Below are positions 45,987-52,776 of a stretch of 52,776 nt of DNA, one piece after another (the stretch's first letter is position 1; each line of letters opens with the position of its first letter). The stretch covers positions 1 to 52,776 of the forward strand of contig CALUFN010000014.1 of the NCBI GenBank assembly GCA_944319945.1, in the 5' to 3' direction. Source of the stretch: an uncultured Prevotella sp. Lineage in GTDB: Bacteria > Bacteroidota > Bacteroidia > Bacteroidales > Bacteroidaceae. A program made the position numbers and the translations under genes. Below the pieces are notes generated by a model, which did not search any database, was not told where the DNA came from, and worked only from the letters and a program-made list of their open reading frames with translations.

Positions 45987-47186
45987 TCACTTAATCGTCT
46001 CTTCCTTGATAAACTGGTTGAAGCGGTCGTGGTAACCGTTGAACACGTTGATGTCCACCTCGCCGCGAATGCCGCTCACGCGCCCGTCGGGGCACAGCTG
46101 CCATATAGCGAGGCGCACCTCGGGGCGGTATTCGCCGTAGCGGGCTATCCATACGGGATAGTCGTGCGTCAGGTCGGGTGCCGACGGCAGGTATTTGTTC
46201 ACGAACTGCTGGCTCACGTAGAGTATCGGGCGCACGCCCGTGTGCTTGCTTACTATGCCGAGCCAGGTGCGTATGCGCCCGAACATGGCCTCGGTGCCGC
46301 CCATCAGCCTTATCTGCGCCGCCGTAGGCTCCACGTCTAAGACGGGAGGCAGGTCGCCGCTCTTGAACAGTGAGCGGCTTATGAAGTAGCGCGCTTGGCG
46401 CGCGGCGTCGCTGTACGGCGAGAAGAAGTGGTAGGCCCCTACGGGTATGCCGTGCTTCCGGGCCTGCAGGTAGTCGGTCTTGAAGTAGGGGTTGCGCACG
46501 TTTGTGCCTTCGGTCGACTTGATGTAGACGAACGATACAGGGTAGTCCACCTGCCCGTCCACCTTCTTGCGGCTGATGTCGCCTAAGTGGGTGATACGCA
46601 GCTTCTTCCAGTCTATGCCGTAACGCCTGCGCCCCGTGCCGTGCTGATAGCGCGATATGTCGATGCCGTAGATGCGTTCGGCGGTGTAGGTCATGCGCTC
46701 CCCTCGGTATCTGTCGGCCTCCCATTCGCCTGCCTGCACCTTGCCGCCGGCCGTCACGCCTACGCCGAAGCCCGTGCGCCGGCCTGAACGCCACGCCCCG
46801 TCGTACCAAGAGCCGTCGCGCCCGTTGTATATGCCGTGGCCGTGGGCGGCGTTGCGTCGGTCAAACTCGCCGAGATAGGTGCCCGAGCTGTCGCTTACCG
46901 CGCCGTAGACTATCGTGTCCGCCGCCCAAAGGGCGGTCACCTCGCGCCCCGCCGTGTCGGCCGTAGTGCCGTATCCGCACCGCCGTCCGTCGCGCCATTG
47001 CCCGCTGTACACGGTGCTGTCGCCTAAGACCAGCACGCCGTAGCCGTCCGGCCGTCCGCCGTCAGTCTGCCCGCGGTAGGTGTATTTGCCGAGCCGCAGC
47101 GTGGCAGAGCTGCCGGGTGCGTCGGCCGAACATGCCGCGAGCAGCGCAGCGAGGAGCGGAAATAGTGTGGGTAATAGCTTTTTCAT
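45987..47186 (-). CDS. lipoprotein with MORN repeats fused to a GH25 lysozyme domain
   Basis: The 399-residue protein has a lipobox signal ending LLAAC. Residues about 35-165 contain five or so MORN-like repeats (YRGQTDGGRPDGYGVLV, YSGQWRDGRRCGYGTT, YLGEFDRRNAAHGHGIY, YDGAWRSGRRTGFGV). From about residue 185 a GH25 domain follows: YGIDISRYQHG, then FVYIKSTEGT, GAYHFFSPYSD and the catalytic LDVEPT. GH25 enzymes cleave peptidoglycan as muramidases. The gene overlaps the preceding one (ATGA) in a three-gene unit with ino1. The MORN part may bind lipid or place the enzyme at the membrane. Confidence 0.88.
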   Translation of the reverse strand: MKKLLPTLFPLLAALLAACSADAPGSSATLRLGKYTYRGQTDGGRPDGYGVLVLGDSTVYSGQWRDGRRCGYGTTADTAGREVTALWAADTIVYGAVSDSSGTYLGEFDRRNAAHGHGIYNGRDGSWYDGAWRSGRRTGFGVGVTAGGKVQAGEWEADRYRGERMTYTAERIYGIDISRYQHGTGRRRYGIDWKKLRITHLGDISRKKVDGQVDYPVSFVYIKSTEGTNVRNPYFKTDYLQARKHGIPVGAYHFFSPYSDAARQARYFISRSLFKSGDLPPVLDVEPTAAQIRLMGGTEAMFGRIRTWLGIVSKHTGVRPILYVSQQFVNKYLPSAPDLTHDYPVWIARYGEYRPEVRLAIWQLCPDGRVSGIRGEVDINVFNGYHDRFNQFIKEETIK

Positions 47187-48238
47187 TCGAGCAAATGCTT
47201 AAGTGCGTATCCGAAATACGACGGCCCGTACACCCTGCCTCCCGAGCTTATGCCTATCAGCAGGCCTCCGCGCGTGTACACGGCGCAGCCGTCAGGCGCA
47301 AGTATCGGCGGCACGTCGTGGCTCAGGCCGCTGCCGACCGTTCCGCCGAACGTTGCCGCCGCGGCGGCCGAGGGACTGAAGCCGTATGCCTTGCAGCCGG
47401 GTATAGACGTCACGTAGATGCTGTCGCCGGCGTCGGGATGCGGCGTGAGCCATTGGTGCAGGTAGACGGCTGCCGCCCCGTCGGGCCGTCTACGGTCGGC
47501 GGTCTGCAGCAGGGCGAACGGCTTGTCGCCGCCGGGCGTAAGCCGCCGGCAGGCTGTACGCCTCACCGTTCCCGATGTGTCACTATATAATAAGGTGTAT
47601 CTCCTTACCAGCCTGAAGCCGATATCCTTCTTCTCCTGCAGGCTCTTGAGCACCGTGAGCAGGCGTGCGGCATCGTCGCGCTCGGCCTTAAGGCGTGCCG
47701 AATATTCGGCCACGACGTTGTATCCGTCGTCGTTCACGTTGTGTATGCGCATGTAGTAGTCGGCTTCTTCTCTCTTTTCGTCCATCTGCCTGACGCGTTC
47801 GGCCGTCAGCGAGGCCGCTTTCGCTATCACGGAGCGGGCGTTGCCGTCGGCTGTGGCTATCCTTCCGTCGTCGCTTCCGTCGCCGCAGGCTATGACGAGA
47901 AGCCCCCGGCACGATGGCGCGAAGGGGTACTTGTTCACCCAAAGCCCGTTGGCGTAAGTGCGGTTTACCACCGTAGAGTCTGCCTTCAGCGACATGCGCC
48001 GCGGCAGTCCGTCGGCGCCTATGCCGCCGCACCACGCCACCGTCCGCCCGTCGGCCGTGATCTCTACGTACTGCTCGCTCTCAACCAGTGCGGCGGCGCG
48101 CAGCTGCCTGTCGGGCGTAAGCGGCGCGAACGAGTGCAGGTATATAACAAATACAATCGCCGCCAGGCTTGCCGGCAGCGATTGTAACAGTTTGCGGTAT
48201 GTTGTCTTGTCGTCAATCAATTTCCTCATCGGCTTCAT
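47183..48238 (-). CDS. hypothetical membrane-anchored protein of the ino1 cluster
   Basis: The 351-residue protein has one N-terminal membrane helix (LPASLAAIVFVIYLHSF), so most of it should face the periplasm. A charged helical region (about residues 135-205, RVRQMDEKREEADYYMRIHN ... SLQEKKD) may form a coiled coil. The C-terminal third, with FGGTVGSGLSHDVPPILAPDG and GGLLIGISSGGRVYG, has a glycine pattern faintly like a trypsin-type fold, but no catalytic triad could be assigned. No family recognised. Starts at 48238 and 48229 are both possible. It overlaps ino1 by 26 bp and the MORN-GH25 gene by 4 bp. Confidence 0.7.
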   Translation of the reverse strand: MKPMRKLIDDKTTYRKLLQSLPASLAAIVFVIYLHSFAPLTPDRQLRAAALVESEQYVEITADGRTVAWCGGIGADGLPRRMSLKADSTVVNRTYANGLWVNKYPFAPSCRGLLVIACGDGSDDGRIATADGNARSVIAKAASLTAERVRQMDEKREEADYYMRIHNVNDDGYNVVAEYSARLKAERDDAARLLTVLKSLQEKKDIGFRLVRRYTLLYSDTSGTVRRTACRRLTPGGDKPFALLQTADRRRPDGAAAVYLHQWLTPHPDAGDSIYVTSIPGCKAYGFSPSAAAAATFGGTVGSGLSHDVPPILAPDGCAVYTRGGLLIGISSGGRVYGPSYFGYALKHLLE

Positions 48239-49517
48239 ATCCGCCCATTTCGCGTATTGCGTTTTTCAGCATGGTATACTGCTGGAAGAGGTCGTGCACG
48301 GGTGTGTGCTCGTCGTCGTGCATCGGGCTCTTGAGGTAGAACGACAGCCAAGTCTGTATTCCGCTCTTGCCTGCGCGCACGGCGAGGTCGCTGAGCAGCG
48401 AAAGGTCGAGCAGCAGCGGGGCGGCCAGTATGGAGTCCTTGCAGAGGAAGTCCACCTTTATCTGCATGGGGTAGCCCATCCAGCCGAAGATGTCTATGTT
48501 GTCCCAGCCTTCCTTGTCGTCGTTGCGCGGCGGATAGTAGTTGATGCGCACCTTGTGGAAGATGTCGCTGTAGAGGTCGGGATATTCGTCGCCCTTAAGT
48601 ATGGTGTCTATCACGCCGAGCTTGCTCACCTCTTTGGTCTTGAAGTTCTCGGGAACGTCGAGCACGAGGCCGTCGCGGTTGCCGAGGATGTTGGTGGAGA
48701 ACCATCCGCTCACGCCTAGCATGCGGGTGCGGAAGGCGGCCGAGAGCACGGTCTTCATCATGGTCTGGCCCGTCTTGAAGTCCTTGCCGGCTATCGGCAT
48801 GCAGGTCTTCTCGGCGAACTGCCACATTGCGGGGATGTCAACACACGTGTTGGGGGCGCCCATTATGAAAGGTGCGCCTTCGGCCATTGCGGCGTATGCG
48901 TAGCACATGGAGGGGGCGATGTGCTCGCGGTCGTCGGCCTTCATGGCCTCTTCGAAGGCTTCAAGGCTGCCGTGCACGGCGTCGTAGCGCGGCACGTAGA
49001 TCTCGGTCGACGCGGCCCATATCACTACCACGCGGCTGCATCCGTGCTCCTGCTTGAACGTGCGGATGTCGTTGCGCACTTCCTCCGTCAGCTCCCAGCG
49101 TGTCAGCGCGGGGTTTTTCACCCATGTGCCGTCGAGTGCCTTTACGTAGTTTGGGTCATATACGCCCTTCATCGGCACTATCTTCTCCAGCTCCTCCTTT
49201 ACGGGGTAGATGTCCCTGTCCCTGAGCACCTCTGCGTGCATTGCGCTTTCAAAGGCGTTGTCGGGCAGTATGTCCCATGCGCCGAACACGATGTCGTCGA
49301 GCGTCGGCATCGATACGATTTCGGATACGTGCTTGTATTGGGCGTCGTCACCGCGTCCTACGCGTATTTTCGCCATCTGGGTGATCGAGCCTACGGGCTT
49401 GCCCAAGCCTTTGCGGATCATCAGCGTACCGGTGATGAATGTTGAACTAACGGCCCCGAGGCCTACACACAAAATGCCTAACCTGCCTTCGGCCGGCTTA
49501 ACTTTGCTTTGTTCCAT
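48213..49517 (-). CDS. ino1: inositol-3-phosphate synthase
   Basis: The 434-residue protein turns glucose 6-phosphate into inositol 3-phosphate with NAD. GRLGILCVGLGAVSSTFITGTLMIRKG is the NAD-binding start. FIMGAPNTCVDIPAMWQFAEKTCMPIAGKDFKTGQTMMKTVLS is the core active-site region with the conserved GKDFKTGQT motif. In Bacteroides this enzyme feeds inositol-lipid synthesis, which I recall from published work. The lipid-transfer genes of that pathway are not seen here. It heads a three-gene unit with a membrane-anchored protein and the MORN-GH25 lipoprotein. Confidence 0.92.
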   Translation of the reverse strand: MEQSKVKPAEGRLGILCVGLGAVSSTFITGTLMIRKGLGKPVGSITQMAKIRVGRGDDAQYKHVSEIVSMPTLDDIVFGAWDILPDNAFESAMHAEVLRDRDIYPVKEELEKIVPMKGVYDPNYVKALDGTWVKNPALTRWELTEEVRNDIRTFKQEHGCSRVVVIWAASTEIYVPRYDAVHGSLEAFEEAMKADDREHIAPSMCYAYAAMAEGAPFIMGAPNTCVDIPAMWQFAEKTCMPIAGKDFKTGQTMMKTVLSAAFRTRMLGVSGWFSTNILGNRDGLVLDVPENFKTKEVSKLGVIDTILKGDEYPDLYSDIFHKVRINYYPPRNDDKEGWDNIDIFGWMGYPMQIKVDFLCKDSILAAPLLLDLSLLSDLAVRAGKSGIQTWLSFYLKSPMHDDEHTPVHDLFQQYTMLKNAIREMGGYEADEEID

Positions 49518-49607
49518 GTCTTATAGATAAGTTATGTTGTTCGTTTTCAGGTCGATTATTTTTATAATAATACCTTAGTATATATACATGCTTTTTAAAA
49601 ATTGTTG

Positions 49608-49615
49608 CAAAGATA
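49608..49615 (-). promoter_or_regulatory. -7 element of ino1
   Basis: Minus-strand TATCTTTG is an exact -7 match 91 bp before the start. The -33 region is unclear. Confidence 0.55.
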
Positions 49616-49722
49616 AGAAAAATATTCATAGGCGTACCAGTTTTCTTGATTATTATTCACTTTTATTTTTTTATATTCGACGTTACGGTAATTTATCTAC
49701 ACGTGTTTACGTTTTTATTTGG

Positions 49723-49730
49723 TAACTTTG
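49723..49730 (+). promoter_or_regulatory. -7 element of the patB-like gene
   Basis: TAACTTTG matches the -7 consensus, 34 bp before the start. No good -33 element is present at 19-20 bp. Confidence 0.55.
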
Positions 49731-49763
49731 CGCCGATGTTAAACGTTTTAAATTACTGTCAGT

Positions 49764-50948
49764 ATGCAAGAATTTGATTTTGACGAGATAGTCGACCGTC
49801 GGGGCACTGACTGCCTGAAGTGGGACGGGGCGGGCGCCGACGGAGTTCTGCCCATGTGGGTTGCCGACATGGATTTCCGCACGGCGCCGTGCGTTGTCGA
49901 GGCGTTGCGCCGAAGGGTTGACCACGGCGTGTTCGGCTACGAGCACGTGCCTGACTCGTATTATGAGGCCGTGGCCGGCTGGTTCGGCCGCCGCCACGGG
50001 TGGCGCCCGCAGCGCGAGTGGATGATATATACCAGCGGGGTGGTGCCAGCCGTGTCGGCCGTGATTAAGGCGATGACGGCTCCGGGCGACAAGGTGCTCG
50101 TGCAGACGCCCGTGTACAACTGCTTCTTTTCGTCGATAAGGAACAACGGCTGCGTCGTGGAAGACAGCAAGCTGGTCTACGCCGGGGGCACTTACACGGT
50201 GGACTTCGACGACTTCGAGCGCCGCGCCGCCGACCCCCGGGTGAAGGTGTTCCTGCTGTGCAACCCGCACAACCCCGCCGGGCGCGTGTGGACCGAAACC
50301 GAGCTGCGCCGCATGGGCGACATCTGCATGAGGCACGGGGTGTTCGTGATAGCCGACGAGATACATTGCGACATCGTGATGCCGGGCTACAAGTACACGC
50401 CGTTCGCGTCGCTCTCTGACGAGTTCCTGGCCCATTCGGCCACGTGCACGGCTCCTACCAAGACTTTCAACATAGCCGGCACGCAGATAGCCAACATCTT
50501 CGCCGCCGACGAGGGCGTGCGCAGCCGCATCGACCGAGCGATAAACATCAACGAGGTGTGCGACGTAAGCCCCTTCGGAGTGACCGCCCTGCAGGCCGCC
50601 TACAATGAGGGAGCCGAATGGCTAGACGCCCTGCTGGCTTACCTTCACGGCAACTACGAGTGTCTTGTGTCGTTCTTCGCCGAGCGGCTGCCGCAGATAC
50701 CCGTCACCAAGCTCGAGGGCACGTATCTCGTTTGGCTCGACTGCGCCGCGCTGGGCCGCACGGCCGAGACCATAGTCGACGAGCTGCTGCAGCGCGAAAA
50801 GCTGTGGCTCAACGGCGGTGGAATGTACGGCGAGCACGATCGGGCCTTCGTCCGTATGAACATTGCCTGCCCGCGCCCGGTACTCGAGAGGGGCATGCGC
50901 CTCTTTGCCGACTACGTGGAGTGGGCTCTCAATGGTCGGTCTGCATAA
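49764..50948 (+). CDS. PatB/MalY-type C-S lyase (PLP-dependent)
   Basis: The 394-residue fold-type I PLP enzyme begins FDFDEIVDRRGTDCLKWDG, typical of the MalY/PatB group. LPMWVADMDFRTAPCVVEAL, YTSGVVPAVSAVIKAMTAPGD, CNPHNPAGRVWTETEL, ADEIHCDIVMPG and the Schiff-base lysine in APTKTFNIAGTQ follow. Members cleave the C-S bond of cystathionine or related amino acids, giving pyruvate, ammonia and a thiol. It is annotated as an aminotransferase in many genomes. It appears monocistronic, divergent from ino1. Confidence 0.92.
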   Translation: MQEFDFDEIVDRRGTDCLKWDGAGADGVLPMWVADMDFRTAPCVVEALRRRVDHGVFGYEHVPDSYYEAVAGWFGRRHGWRPQREWMIYTSGVVPAVSAVIKAMTAPGDKVLVQTPVYNCFFSSIRNNGCVVEDSKLVYAGGTYTVDFDDFERRAADPRVKVFLLCNPHNPAGRVWTETELRRMGDICMRHGVFVIADEIHCDIVMPGYKYTPFASLSDEFLAHSATCTAPTKTFNIAGTQIANIFAADEGVRSRIDRAININEVCDVSPFGVTALQAAYNEGAEWLDALLAYLHGNYECLVSFFAERLPQIPVTKLEGTYLVWLDCAALGRTAETIVDELLQREKLWLNGGGMYGEHDRAFVRMNIACPRPVLERGMRLFADYVEWALNGRSA

Positions 50949-50972
50949 CGCATTGGCACACAAAGAGTTATA

Positions 50973-51051
50973 AAAGGCATTCTTTTGCGTTGTAAAAGGA
51001 TGCCTTTTGCCGTCTGAAAGGTTACCTTTTACACGTAGAAAGGTAACCTTT
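50973..51051. repeat. four-unit palindromic block 9
   Basis: Units begin at 50973, 50995, 51017 and 51039 (22-bp period). No clear flank element is found on either side. It lies in a 327-bp gap between the patB-like gene and the last gene, ahead of that gene's promoter. Confidence 0.88.
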
Positions 51052-51115
51052 CGCATTTTCACGGCATGACCCCTACTTAATAAACATTAAAAAAGAAGCC
51101 GCTGCCGGCGGTATT

Positions 51116-51147
51116 CTTGCCCCGCTTGATATAAATCATTATATTTG
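51116..51147 (+). promoter_or_regulatory. promoter of the last gene
   Basis: CTTG (51116-51119) and TATATTTG (51140-51147) are 20 bp apart. The leader would be about 120 nt and contains GC-rich inverted segments and a 13-codon frame beginning ATGGGCATTGAC (51180). Confidence 0.65.
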
Positions 51148-51275
51148 CATTGTCCGAAAGTCATTCGGGCCCACATCATCATGGGCATTGACGCCGCTGT
51201 GTGCGCAAGCGCCGTGTGCTGAGACGCGGCGCCGGCATAAGCGGCGTTAAGGAACCGTAGAAACAAACATTTACT

Positions 51276-52649
51276 ATGCTGAAATACATATTGGGCGTCA
51301 TGGCAGCCCTGCTCACGCTTGTGCCGCAGGGAGGCTCGGCCGCGCCCGGAGGCGGCACCCGGCCTTACGTGATATACCAACGGGGCGACAGCTATTGGTG
51401 CGAGATGGAGGCTCCGGTCGTGGAGTCGGCCAATTCGAGGACGCTCGGGCTCGACGTGTACGTGTCGATGAGCGCCGACGGCAACCATAGCGCCAACCTG
51501 TTTTTCCATGTGTCGTCAGATTCAGAGGGACATTTCGTCACCGCCCTTTGCGACCTGCTGCGCAACGAGTACGGCCCCGCCGGCAGGCAAGACGTAGAGA
51601 TAGCCGTAAGGCTTTCAAACGGAGAGACGTTCACCACGTCGAAGGCAGTGCTCTTCGACGCGCGCCGCAGCGGCATGACGCATGCCGGGGCGGCCGGCCT
51701 GCTGGGCATAGGCGTGTCGGTCAACGACCTGCGCGGCAGCCTCTCGGCTAAGCGCGGCGACGACACCAACCACCGCAACAACGTTGAGAAGCTGTCGGTG
51801 TTCAACGTCGAGGAACTGCGTTTCGACGGCAACACCGTGAGCTTTCGCGACTTCCGCACGGCCCCCACGCTCCGTTCCATGTTCGGCTCGCTGCGCGGCC
51901 AGACCCATGCCTACGACCTGTTTCCGTCAATCTTCGGCCCTAATTCGGTCACTTCGTCGGTAGTGTCGCAGTCTTCCGTTACAGGTTTCGCCTTTGGCGG
52001 CACCTTTAATAAGGTAGGCCGCCCGGGCCGCTCTGACTTGTCGGCCCTGCGCGACGTCGTAGGCCGGTGGAAGCATTGTCGCACCGGGGCGCTCACCGAG
52101 GCGCGCGGCGGCGTGGCCGTCTACGGCTCAAACGGCAGCTTCTGCACTAAGGCCGTGCCTGAGTCGCTCGCAGGCAGGATAAAGGACGTCAACTCGGCTC
52201 ATCACTCCGTCACCGACGTGCACGTCTCGGAGTCGGGCGGCTACGTGTTGATCTACGGCGGCAATGGCAACTATTGCGAGAACGCCCCTGACGAACTGGT
52301 GGATGCTCTCAAGGAACTTAACCGCCAGGGCGAGAACGTTCTCTCGGCCTGCTTCAACGACATGGGTGCCTGGGCCGTGGTGACCAGCAGCGGATGCTTG
52401 GCGTCGCCGGGCGACATTAAGGACTTCGTAGACCAAGCCGTTGAAGTCTACGGCAAGGCTTACAGCGTTACCATGACAAACGTCGGCGTGCTTGTCTGCT
52501 GCGAGCGTGGCGTGTATTTACGCAACGTGCCATCGACGCTGGTCGACGAACTCAGCAAACTTAAGTTCGTTCCGCGCGTGATTAAGTTCACCGATTCCGG
52601 CCTGTATCTCATCACCGACGGCAAATCTGAATATGATTTTCTAATGTAA
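51276..52649 (+). CDS. secreted protein with C-terminal tandem repeats
   Basis: The 457-residue protein has a signal peptide (MLKYILGVMAALLTLVPQGGSA). Residues about 30-130 form a beta-rich N-terminal region. From 278 on, four units of 38-43 residues start at Gly278, Gly321, Gly364 and Gly404, with a partial fifth at Gly442. The shared pattern is G-x-x-V/L-x-Y-G-x-N-G-x-x-x-x-x-x-P-x-x-L-x-x-x-L, then a V/I-x-x-V-x-F strand. The order of strand, Pro-Leu helix and strand suggests a repeat or propeller-like fold. No family is recognised. It has its own promoter and a strong terminator. Confidence 0.78.
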   Translation: MLKYILGVMAALLTLVPQGGSAAPGGGTRPYVIYQRGDSYWCEMEAPVVESANSRTLGLDVYVSMSADGNHSANLFFHVSSDSEGHFVTALCDLLRNEYGPAGRQDVEIAVRLSNGETFTTSKAVLFDARRSGMTHAGAAGLLGIGVSVNDLRGSLSAKRGDDTNHRNNVEKLSVFNVEELRFDGNTVSFRDFRTAPTLRSMFGSLRGQTHAYDLFPSIFGPNSVTSSVVSQSSVTGFAFGGTFNKVGRPGRSDLSALRDVVGRWKHCRTGALTEARGGVAVYGSNGSFCTKAVPESLAGRIKDVNSAHHSVTDVHVSESGGYVLIYGGNGNYCENAPDELVDALKELNRQGENVLSACFNDMGAWAVVTSSGCLASPGDIKDFVDQAVEVYGKAYSVTMTNVGVLVCCERGVYLRNVPSTLVDELSKLKFVPRVIKFTDSGLYLITDGKSEYDFLM

Positions 52650-52663
52650 AGACGATATTTCTC

Positions 52664-52707
52664 ATCCCCGGCCTGGTAAAACCACAGGTTCGGGGATTTT
52701 TCTTTTT
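52664..52707 (+). terminator. Rho-independent terminator of the last gene
   Basis: ATCCCCG (52664-52670) pairs with CGGGGAT (52691-52697), with inner CCTG/CAGG pairing, followed by TTTTCTTTTT. Confidence 0.85.
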
Positions 52708-52741
52708 CAGCTCAAAGTACCGTTTAGTTGTTAATATAATA

Positions 52742-52776
52742 ATGTGGACGGGCCTTGTTGCGGCCTGTTATTTGTG
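52742..52776 (+). CDS. possible start of a truncated reading frame
   Basis: An ATG at 52742 opens a frame (MWTGLVAACYL) that runs off the window. It is hydrophobic, so it might begin a membrane protein. Eleven residues are too few to identify it, and no promoter element precedes it. Confidence 0.2.
   Translation, partial: MWTGLVAACYL

Noticed and set aside
11227-51051. Reading the palindromic blocks as ordinary terminators.
   Set aside because: Several lie between divergent genes where no transcript ends, units come in fours at fixed spacing, and no T-run is consistently placed. A role in termination at some sites is still possible.
50949-51062. Minus-strand frame through palindromic block 9.
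   Set aside because: It antisenses the patB-like gene and derives its N-terminus from the repeat units; the plus-strand gene is clearly real.

Overview
The window looks like a chromosomal segment of a Bacteroidales bacterium, probably Prevotella- or Muribaculaceae-like. Four things point there. Many promoters fit the Bacteroidota pattern TTTG-N19/20-TAnnTTTG. There is a type IX secretion cargo protein, a NigD-like lipoprotein and a DUF2807 lipoprotein. There is a Bacteroides-type arginine cluster whose carbamoyltransferase resembles the N-succinylornithine enzyme. rpmH and efp are divergently paired. Most of the window is GC-rich housekeeping DNA; about 1.5-5.4 kb is visibly AT-richer and accessory-like. 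No CRISPR array, rRNA, integrase or prophage was seen.

Layout. 0-1.5 kb: tail of an IS5-like transposase, manC, tRNA-Leu(CAA). 1.5-5.4 kb: accessory stretch with a three-gene operon (DUF6557-like protein, small membrane protein, stand-alone FtsZ C-terminal-domain-like protein), a metallophosphoesterase and a lone PD-(D/E)XK nuclease. 5.4-12.8 kb: WYL regulator, DnaQ-like exonuclease, M16 peptidase, XRE/DUF2975 pair, murF. 12.9-19.1 kb: arginine cluster on the minus strand (argR, GNAT, argG, a 59-residue PspC protein, argC, argD) behind a BI-1 membrane protein. 19.6-28 kb: cupin regulator with an acyl-CoA synthetase, proB-proA, argF', pta, ackA. 28-38 kb: sugar kinase, lpxH, a SufT/MIP18-type protein, a large T9SS cargo protein, a PH-domain membrane protein, radC, GT2 glycosyltransferase, efp, rpmH. 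38-43 kb: PASTA protein, RluD-type pseudouridine synthase, ddl, acyltransferase, nigD-like lipoprotein. 43.3-45.8 kb: DUF2807 lipoprotein, ECF sigma factor, putative anti-sigma factor and a small secreted protein. 46-49.5 kb: ino1, a membrane-anchored protein and a MORN-GH25 lipoprotein, with overlapping genes. 49.8-52.6 kb: PatB-type C-S lyase and a secreted protein with C-terminal repeats.

Together the genes cover arginine and proline synthesis, acetate/acetyl-phosphate metabolism, peptidoglycan precursor synthesis (murF, ddl), lipid A and phospholipid synthesis, and inositol-phosphate synthesis.

The most unusual signal is not a gene. Ten intergenic regions each carry a block of four 13-bp palindromes of the form AAAGG-N3-CCTTT, spaced 22 bp apart. 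Most blocks have a polar flanking element related to TGATAATCARCG, usually 19-20 bp from the first palindrome. A second intergenic class consists of long inverted repeats (about 15-45 bp arms) whose arm sequence differs at every locus and is often low-complexity. The argR promoter carries three 14-bp ARG-box-like palindromes, one of them between the two promoter elements.
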